A stretch of 11,530 bases of DNA, taken from the NCBI GenBank assembly GCA_031287295.1, contig JAITTH010000146.1, forward strand, positions 1-11,530. Reading direction: 5' to 3'. Positions within the stretch are counted from its first letter, which is position 1. The number at the start of each line of letters is the position of its first letter. The stretch is from Eubacteriales Family XIII. Incertae Sedis bacterium. Its GTDB lineage: Bacteria > Bacillota > Clostridia > Peptostreptococcales > Anaerovoracaceae. This document shows positions 6,791-11,530 of this stretch, piece after piece. A model generated the notes under the pieces. The model had not been told where the DNA came from, searched no databases, and was given only the letters and a program-made list of their open reading frames with translations. Position numbers and translations under genes: made by a program.

Positions 6791-9268
6791 ATGCTAGAGA
6801 AGTATGATTTTCAAGCAATAGAAACAAAGTGGCAGGCAAAGTGGGAAGCTGATTCGCGCTTCCGCACGCCGGACGATTTTGAGAAAGAAAAATATTATCT
6901 GCTTGAGATGTTTCCTTACCCATCCGGGAAACTGCATATGGGTCACGTTCGAAACTATTCGATCGGGGACGTGCTGGACAGATTTTTGAAGATGCAAGGG
7001 TTCAATGTGTTGCATCCGATGGGTTGGGACGCTTTTGGACTTCCTGCGGAAAATGCGGCAATCAAAAATGCCATTCGCCCCGATGTCTGGACGAGGCAAA
7101 ACATCAAAGAAATGCGTTCTCAACTTCAACGACTCGGGTTTACCTACGATTGGGATCGTGAAGTGGCAACCTGTCATCCGGAATATTACAAGTGGATGCA
7201 GTGGATTTTCATTCAATTTCACAAAAAGGGGCTTGCCTATAAGAAAAAGAATCCTGTCAATTGGTGTCCGGACTGCGAAACGGTGCTTGCGAACGAACAG
7301 GTCGTGGACGGTTGCTGTGAACGATGCGGAACCCAAGTCGGAAAACGTGATTTGGAGCAGTGGTATCTGAAAATCACAGACTATGCCGACCGCCTTTTGG
7401 AAAACCTAGACAAGCTCGACGGATGGCCGCAAAAGGTTCGTACGATGCAGAAAAACTGGATCGGAAAAAGCACGGGTGCCGAGGCAGATTTTGCAGTGGA
7501 AAATTTCGACAAAGTTCTACGCATTTTTACGACGAGACCCGACACGCTCTATGGCGTGACGTACATGGTTCTGGCGCCGGAGCATCCCTATGTTTCCGAA
7601 CTGGTTCAGGGCACAGAATATGAAAAGCCGGTAAACGAATTCCTTGAGAAACTGCAATACCTCTCCGACATCGATCGAAACGCAACGACCCTTGAAAAAG
7701 AAGGGCTCTTTATCGGTCGCTACTGCATCAATCCGCTCAACGAAAAAAAAGTACCCATCTACATCGCCAATTATGTCCTCATGGATTACGGAACCGGTGC
7801 GATTATGGCGGTTCCTGCGCACGACACACGCGACTTCGAGTTTGCAAGAAAGTATGGACTTGAGGTGATACCTGTTGTCGATCCGCACAATCCGGACATC
7901 GACCTCTACGATTTAAAAGAGGCTTTTGTTGCAGAAGGTACGATGATTCATTCGGGCGAATTTAACGGTCTGAACAACACGGAAGCCATGGTCAAGATTA
8001 CGGAGCACCTGGAACGAGAAAAAATCGGTGTAAGATCCGTCAATTTCCGCCTGCGCGACTGGCTCATCAGTCGCCAGCGTTATTGGGGTGCGCCGATTCC
8101 GATGATTCATTGCGAAGAACACGGTTGGGTTCCTGAAAAAGAGGAAAATCTGCCGGTGCGCTTACCGGAAGATGTTGCATTTACCGGGACGGGTGCCTCT
8201 CCGCTTGCCGAGAACGAGGCCTTTGTGAACACAACGTGCCCCATTTGTGGCAAGCCCGCAAAACGGGAAGTCGATACGATGGATACCTTCCTCGATTCTT
8301 CTTGGTATTTTCTGCGTTACTGCGATCCGCGCAATCAAAACCGCGTGTTTGACAAAGAGAAAGCAGATTATTGGATGGCGGTGGATCAATATATCGGTGG
8401 CGTTGAGCACGCGATTTTGCATCTGCTGTACGCGCGCTTTTTCACGATGGTGCTGCACGATATCGGTCTTGTTTCCACAGAGGAACCGTTTTCCAATCTG
8501 CTCACGCAGGGCATGGTGCTAAAAGATGGAAAAAAGATGTCAAAATCACTCGGAAATGTTGTGTCGCCGGAAGAGATCATCTCGAAATTCGGAGCAGATA
8601 CGGCAAGACTCTTTATTCTGTTTGCTTCCCCGCCGGAAAAAGAATTGGAATGGTCCGAAAAAGGTGTTGAAGGCAGTTTTCGGTTCCTGAATCGTGTTTG
8701 GCGACTTGTTGCGGAGATGTTTCCTGTCATTCAAGGTGCCGCGGATTCGTATGATGCCGTTTCCGATGCAGATAAAAATTTATCTTACATCTTAAATAGC
8801 ACGATTAAGAAAGTGCACAGCGATGTCCGTGAAAAGTTCAACTTCAACACGGCAATCAGTTCGATTATGGAACTGGTTAATGCGCTTTATAAATATAAAG
8901 ACGGACAGGAGAATCTCAATGTCGGGTTGCTGAAACATGCCATGAACAGTCTTGTCCTTGTCCTCTCGCCGTTTACCCCGCATATCTGTGAAGAGTTGTG
9001 GGAAGGCTTGGGACACACGGAAACCTTGTATGGTGCTCCGTGGCCTGCTGTAAACGACGCATCACTCGTGCAGGAGAGCATTGAGATCGTCGTGCAAATC
9101 AACGGAAAGGTACGCGAGAAATTGATCGTTGATACCGATCTCACAGAGGCCGCCCTGACGGAAGTCGCGATGGCAGATCAAAAGATTCAAAAGATCATTG
9201 CCGAGAAGGAAATCGTAAAAATCATTGCGGTTCCCAATAAACTCGTCAATATCGTAGTGAAAGGATAA
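6791..9268 (+). CDS. leuS: Leucyl-tRNA synthetase
   Basis: An 825-residue class Ia synthetase that charges tRNA(Leu), of standard bacterial length. The HIGH signature appears as HMGH (49-52) in PYPSGKLHMGHVRNYSIGD, and KMSKS is at 582-586 in GKKMSKSLGN. A zinc-binding-type Cys cluster at 159-179 (CPDC, then CCERC) lies in the first insertion, and a second pair, CPIC, is at 483-486. The CP1 editing domain has the threonine-rich TTRPDTLYG motif (247-255) and the GTGAIMAVPAHDTRDFEFA block with its conserved Asp, so post-transfer proofreading of mischarged tRNA should be intact. The anticodon-binding domain includes LSPFTPHICEELWEGLG, and the C-terminal domain ends in a short beta-rich tail. The start is set by a near-perfect AAGGAGG at 6779-6785, five bases before the ATG. 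It is the strongest ribosome binding site in the window. Confidence 0.98.
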   Translation: MLEKYDFQAIETKWQAKWEADSRFRTPDDFEKEKYYLLEMFPYPSGKLHMGHVRNYSIGDVLDRFLKMQGFNVLHPMGWDAFGLPAENAAIKNAIRPDVWTRQNIKEMRSQLQRLGFTYDWDREVATCHPEYYKWMQWIFIQFHKKGLAYKKKNPVNWCPDCETVLANEQVVDGCCERCGTQVGKRDLEQWYLKITDYADRLLENLDKLDGWPQKVRTMQKNWIGKSTGAEADFAVENFDKVLRIFTTRPDTLYGVTYMVLAPEHPYVSELVQGTEYEKPVNEFLEKLQYLSDIDRNATTLEKEGLFIGRYCINPLNEKKVPIYIANYVLMDYGTGAIMAVPAHDTRDFEFARKYGLEVIPVVDPHNPDIDLYDLKEAFVAEGTMIHSGEFNGLNNTEAMVKITEHLEREKIGVRSVNFRLRDWLISRQRYWGAPIPMIHCEEHGWVPEKEENLPVRLPEDVAFTGTGASPLAENEAFVNTTCPICGKPAKREVDTMDTFLDSSWYFLRYCDPRNQNRVFDKEKADYWMAVDQYIGGVEHAILHLLYARFFTMVLHDIGLVSTEEPFSNLLTQGMVLKDGKKMSKSLGNVVSPEEIISKFGADTARLFILFASPPEKELEWSEKGVEGSFRFLNRVWRLVAEMFPVIQGAADSYDAVSDADKNLSYILNSTIKKVHSDVREKFNFNTAISSIMELVNALYKYKDGQENLNVGLLKHAMNSLVLVLSPFTPHICEELWEGLGHTETLYGAPWPAVNDASLVQESIEIVVQINGKVREKLIVDTDLTEAALTEVAMADQKIQKIIAEKEIVKIIAVPNKLVNIVVKG

Positions 9269-9275
9269 CAATTTG
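9261..9275 (+). promoter_or_regulatory. Ribosome binding site supporting a TTG start for rnjA
   Basis: AAGGA at 9261-9265 precedes the TTG codon at 9273-9275 by seven bases and overlaps the final codons of leuS, whose stop is TAA at 9266-9268. The first in-frame ATG, near 9582, would cut into the conserved LKIVPLGGLNEIGKN strand of the RNase J core. A non-ATG start upstream is therefore required, and this TTG is the best-placed one. Confidence 0.6.
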
Positions 9276-11189
9276 GTAGAAATAACTGGTAAAATTCGTG
9301 ACTTGCGCAAGTCCACGGGTTTCGGGAAGAAATCGGCAGAGCAAAAAACAGATGCTGAGCAACGTAAAAATAAAAAAGCGGAGAGCGCACAAAACCTAGG
9401 CAAGCAGCTTCGGAGATCCAACGGTTCAAAACCTCCGCAAACCCATGAAAAAGAACATCCGAAAAATCCGAACAAACAGGAAAATCGTGGCAGAGATACC
9501 CGGAAAGAACGTCCGGAGAAATCAGACCCGAACAAGCTGAAAATTGTGCCGCTCGGTGGGTTGAACGAGATCGGCAAAAACATGACGGCCTTTGAAATTG
9601 GCGACAACATTATTGTTATCGACTGTGGCATGTCGTTTCCGGATAGCGAAATGTTCGGCATAGATGTTGTCATTCCGGATTTTTCGTATATCGAGGAAAA
9701 CGCAAATCGCGTTCGGGCCATTGTGCTCACCCATGGACACGAAGACCACATCGGCGGCATTCCTTTCCTTTTGAAGAAGCTGAATGTTCCGATTTACGGA
9801 ACGCCGCTCACCCTCGGACTGGTTCAGAGCAAGCTCAACGAACACGGACTGCGTGGAAAATTAAAACGCATCGGCGCCGGGCAAAAAATCAAAATCGGAC
9901 CGTTTGAAATTGAAGCGATTCGCGTTACACACTCCATCGCCGATTGTCTGTGTTTCGCCATCAAGACACCGATTGGTGTGATTTTCCATACGGGAGATTT
10001 TAAGATTGACTATACACCGGTGGATGGCGACCCCATCGATTTTCAAAAATTGGCGGAGATTGGCAGCCGAGGTGTTCATCTGATGCTCTCGGATAGCACC
10101 AATGCTGTTCGTGCGGGATATACGCAGTCGGAACGCAAGCTGAGTTCTGTTCTCGACAGTGCATTCAGTTCGGCGACAGGGCGAATCATCATCGCAACAT
10201 TCGCGTCAAATGTGCATCGTATTCAGACCATCATCGATACGGCGGTGAAGAATAAGCGCAAGGTTGCCCTCTCCGGACGGAGCATGGAGAAAGTGCTCAA
10301 GCTTTCTGTCGAAATGGGCTACATTAAGATTCCGCAAAACACGCTTGTCGATCTGAACGAAATCAAAACGATTCCGGATCACAGGCTTGTGATCATCACG
10401 ACAGGCTCACAGGGTGAACCGCTTTCTGCGCTTGTTCGCATGGCAAATCACGACCATCGTGCCGTAAACATCAAAAGAGGAGATCGCATCATTCTTTCAT
10501 CCAGTCCCATCCCGGGTAACGAAAAGATGGTTTCAGCAGTCATTGACAAGCTTTTTGAGTTGGGTGCGGACGTCATTTACTCGGACGTGGCAGACATTCA
10601 TGTTTCGGGACATGCACGAGAAGAAGAATTAAAATTGATGCTGCGCCTCATAAAGCCGAACTATTTTCTCCCGGTGCATGGTGAATATCGGCATATGCAC
10701 GCGCATGCACTGATTGCGGAAGATTTGGGCATTCCCACAAAAAATATCTTCGTCATGCGCAATGGACAGATTTTGGAGACAGACGGGAAAAAGATTTCGC
10801 TTTCGAAGAAGACCGTTCCTGCCGACCCTGTGCTCGTAGACAATTTGAAAATGACCGATGGTGTAAACGATATCGCCAGTGCGGTATTGCGCGATAGGAA
10901 GCAGCTTTCCGAATCCGGCATGATTATCGTGGCAGCAACCCTGGAAGCCAATTCAAATCGCCTTGTTTCCGGTCCGGAAATTCTCACGCGCGGATTTATC
11001 TATGTGCGCGACAATGAAGATATCATGGAGAAGCTGAAGAATATCGCTTCCGAGAGACTTCAGCAATTTGAGACACGCAAGCGCGTAGACCGCAGCATTA
11101 TCAACAATGCAGTGCGAGACGATTTGCGCAAATTTGTAAACACGAAGACGAAGAGGGCGCCTATTATTATGTGTGTTTTTATGGAATAA
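9273..11189 (+). CDS. rnjA: Ribonuclease J with a long basic N-terminal extension
   Basis: A 638-residue RNase J of the beta-CASP metallo-beta-lactamase family, which has 5'-3' exonuclease and endonuclease activity on RNA and drives mRNA turnover and rRNA maturation. The catalytic core starts at about residue 88 (KLKIVPLGGLNEIGKN). Ligands are H154, H156, D158 and H159 in THGHEDHIGG, H220 in THSIAD, D242 in FHTGDFKID, and H469 in LPVHGEYR. The beta-CASP block VSGHAREEELKLML carries H446. The C-terminal domain is present (LTRGFIYVRD, VRDDLRKF, ending IIMCVFME). Relative to B. subtilis RNase J1, the HxHxDH motif is shifted by about 80 residues. The extra N-terminus is rich in Lys, Arg, Gln, Asn and Glu, with no predicted hydrophobic segment. 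The start is TTG, four bases after leuS. J1 versus J2 identity cannot be settled by eye. It is the last gene of the run and ends directly on a long palindrome. Confidence 0.95.
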   Translation: MVEITGKIRDLRKSTGFGKKSAEQKTDAEQRKNKKAESAQNLGKQLRRSNGSKPPQTHEKEHPKNPNKQENRGRDTRKERPEKSDPNKLKIVPLGGLNEIGKNMTAFEIGDNIIVIDCGMSFPDSEMFGIDVVIPDFSYIEENANRVRAIVLTHGHEDHIGGIPFLLKKLNVPIYGTPLTLGLVQSKLNEHGLRGKLKRIGAGQKIKIGPFEIEAIRVTHSIADCLCFAIKTPIGVIFHTGDFKIDYTPVDGDPIDFQKLAEIGSRGVHLMLSDSTNAVRAGYTQSERKLSSVLDSAFSSATGRIIIATFASNVHRIQTIIDTAVKNKRKVALSGRSMEKVLKLSVEMGYIKIPQNTLVDLNEIKTIPDHRLVIITTGSQGEPLSALVRMANHDHRAVNIKRGDRIILSSSPIPGNEKMVSAVIDKLFELGADVIYSDVADIHVSGHAREEELKLMLRLIKPNYFLPVHGEYRHMHAHALIAEDLGIPTKNIFVMRNGQILETDGKKISLSKKTVPADPVLVDNLKMTDGVNDIASAVLRDRKQLSESGMIIVAATLEANSNRLVSGPEILTRGFIYVRDNEDIMEKLKNIASERLQQFETRKRVDRSIINNAVRDDLRKFVNTKTKRAPIIMCVFME

Positions 11190-11314
11190 CGCCACGTCAG
11201 ATTTCCCCATCTTGGAACCTGCCGACATATTTGTCTTCCTCACGTACTAAGAGTACGCTCCGGGAGCCAAACATGTCATCAGAACCCAACCTGGGAAAAT
11301 CTGACGCGGCGTTA
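11187..11314. repeat. 128-bp imperfect palindrome (long hairpin element) at the rnjA stop
   Basis: The outer arms 11187-11208 and 11293-11314 are inverted repeats matching at 20 of 22 positions, sharing the core CGTCAGATTT. Pairing continues inward: 11209-11239 against 11262-11292 gives 21 Watson-Crick pairs and one G-U pair, broken by small symmetric internal loops. After a one-base shift it ends in a perfect 6-bp stem, CGTACT (11243-11248) with AGTACG (11252-11257), around the loop AAG. Total pairing is about 47 Watson-Crick pairs over 128 bases. The left arm starts on the TAA stop codon of rnjA. No T-run follows on either strand, so it is not a textbook intrinsic terminator. The shape fits a dispersed palindromic repeat of the REP/MITE-like kind, possibly serving as a 3' mRNA stabiliser or transcription barrier. 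Only one copy is in the window. Confidence 0.8.
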
Positions 11315-11419
11315 CTGAGATGTTTAAGGGAAGAAAAATAGAGGTCAGAGGTTTCCATCTTATAAAGATTTGTACGAAAAGAACATTGATTACGCCTCAT
11401 GTGACAATTCAAACTACTA

Positions 11420-11448
11420 TTGACAATGATTCTACAAAAGGATATATT
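11420..11448 (+). promoter_or_regulatory. Near-consensus sigma-A promoter reading out of the window
   Basis: The -35 box TTGACA (11420-11425) matches the consensus at all six positions. The spacer is exactly 17 bases (11426-11442), and the -10 box TATATT (11443-11448) matches TATAAT at five of six positions. The surroundings are AT-rich. The transcription start would be near 11454-11456, giving a leader of more than 70 bases before any gene beyond the right edge. The motif TGACAAT occurs twice, at 11402-11408 and at 11421-11427 over the -35 box. The spacing is 19 bp, about two helical turns, so a dimeric regulator site is possible but unproven. Confidence 0.65.
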
Positions 11449-11514
11449 TCTTAACAACAGATAGAAATTTCCATGTAATGGTAACAAAGCAATGAATTTT
11501 AGTTGGATAATTTG

Positions 11515-11523
11515 CCCCCCCCC
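11515..11523. repeat. Homopolymer run of nine C
   Basis: Nine consecutive C residues in an otherwise AT-rich region, followed by the GC-rich bases GGACCGC at the window end. It lies about 60 bases downstream of the predicted transcription start. It could be a slippage-prone tract, or a sequencing or assembly artefact if this is a contig end. The sequence alone cannot decide. Confidence 0.5.
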
Positions 11524-11530
11524 GGACCGC

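Larger units (their letters stand above)
11315..11530. other. AT-rich non-coding region after the palindrome
   Basis: No credible gene was found here. Together with the palindrome it makes a 341-bp non-coding stretch after rnjA. The composition changes from the balanced coding region to clearly AT-rich, as expected for an intergenic regulatory region. It contains a near-consensus promoter at 11420-11448, a TGACAAT direct repeat and a terminal C tract, each listed separately. A small CCAT-GTA-ATGG palindrome lies near 11471-11481. The only long open frame, on the minus strand, runs through the palindrome and has no coding character. The gene served by the promoter must start beyond the right edge. 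Confidence 0.6.

Noticed and set aside
9062..9760. A 232-residue minus-strand open frame across the leuS-rnjA junction
   Set aside because: The Ser/Phe-rich composition is the mirror of the Lys/Arg-rich rnjA N-terminus; both sense genes are well supported or required here.
11187..11314. Calling the palindrome a standard Rho-independent terminator
   Set aside because: The stem is much longer than usual and interrupted by internal loops, and no T-run follows on either strand. Termination or transcript protection remains possible by another route.
11429..11457. A leftward promoter (TTGTTA-17-TAGAAT on the minus strand)
   Set aside because: The -35 match is only 4 of 6, the region is AT-rich so such matches arise by chance, and it would drive transcription into the palindrome and antisense to rnjA.
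11197..11487. A 96-residue minus-strand open frame after rnjA
   Set aside because: It runs through the long palindrome and AT-rich DNA, has no recognisable motif and no convincing start context; the palindrome explains the open stretch.
1..11530. CRISPR array, tRNA/rRNA genes, insertion sequence, phage or toxin-antitoxin genes
   Set aside because: No regularly spaced repeats, tRNA-like folds, transposase motifs or small toxin-antitoxin pairs were seen on reading both strands.

Overview
The window suggests a low-to-mid GC Firmicutes (Bacillota) genome. The evidence is the gene content and order (rel, a metallo-beta-lactamase hydrolase, hemZ, hisS, aspS, then nadD, yqeK, rsfS, leuS, rnjA), Bacillus-type families (HemZ, YqeK, RNase J) and AGGAGG-type ribosome binding sites. 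Base composition looks close to balanced by eye. A member of the Negativicutes or an anaerobic clostridial relative would fit, but nothing here fixes the genus.

Positions 1-11189 are almost wall-to-wall coding, all on the + strand: the 3' end of a Rel-type (p)ppGpp synthetase/hydrolase gene, then nine complete genes. Junctions are very tight: 4-bp overlaps at MBL/hemZ and hisS/aspS, 1 bp between aspS and nadD, about 23 bp of overlap at nadD/yqeK, and 4 bp between leuS and rnjA. The largest gaps are 55 bp (before hisS) and 48 bp (before rsfS). I see no terminator or convincing promoter inside, so it reads as one operon or a few overlapping transcription units.

The genes share a theme of translation and its stress control. 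Three aminoacyl-tRNA synthetases (His, Asp, Leu) sit with Rel (senses uncharged tRNA), YqeK (family hydrolyses Ap4A, a synthetase by-product), RsfS (silences ribosomes in starvation) and RNase J (mRNA turnover). NadD (NAD synthesis), the HemZ radical-SAM protein and a glyoxalase-II-like hydrolase are the metabolic members. These are housekeeping families; I found no mobile element, CRISPR array, phage gene or defence system.

Positions 11190-11530 are non-coding and are the least explained part. They begin with a 128-bp imperfect palindrome that starts on the rnjA stop codon and can fold end to end into one hairpin. An AT-rich stretch follows with a near-consensus sigma-A promoter pointing out of the window, and the window closes with a run of nine C residues.
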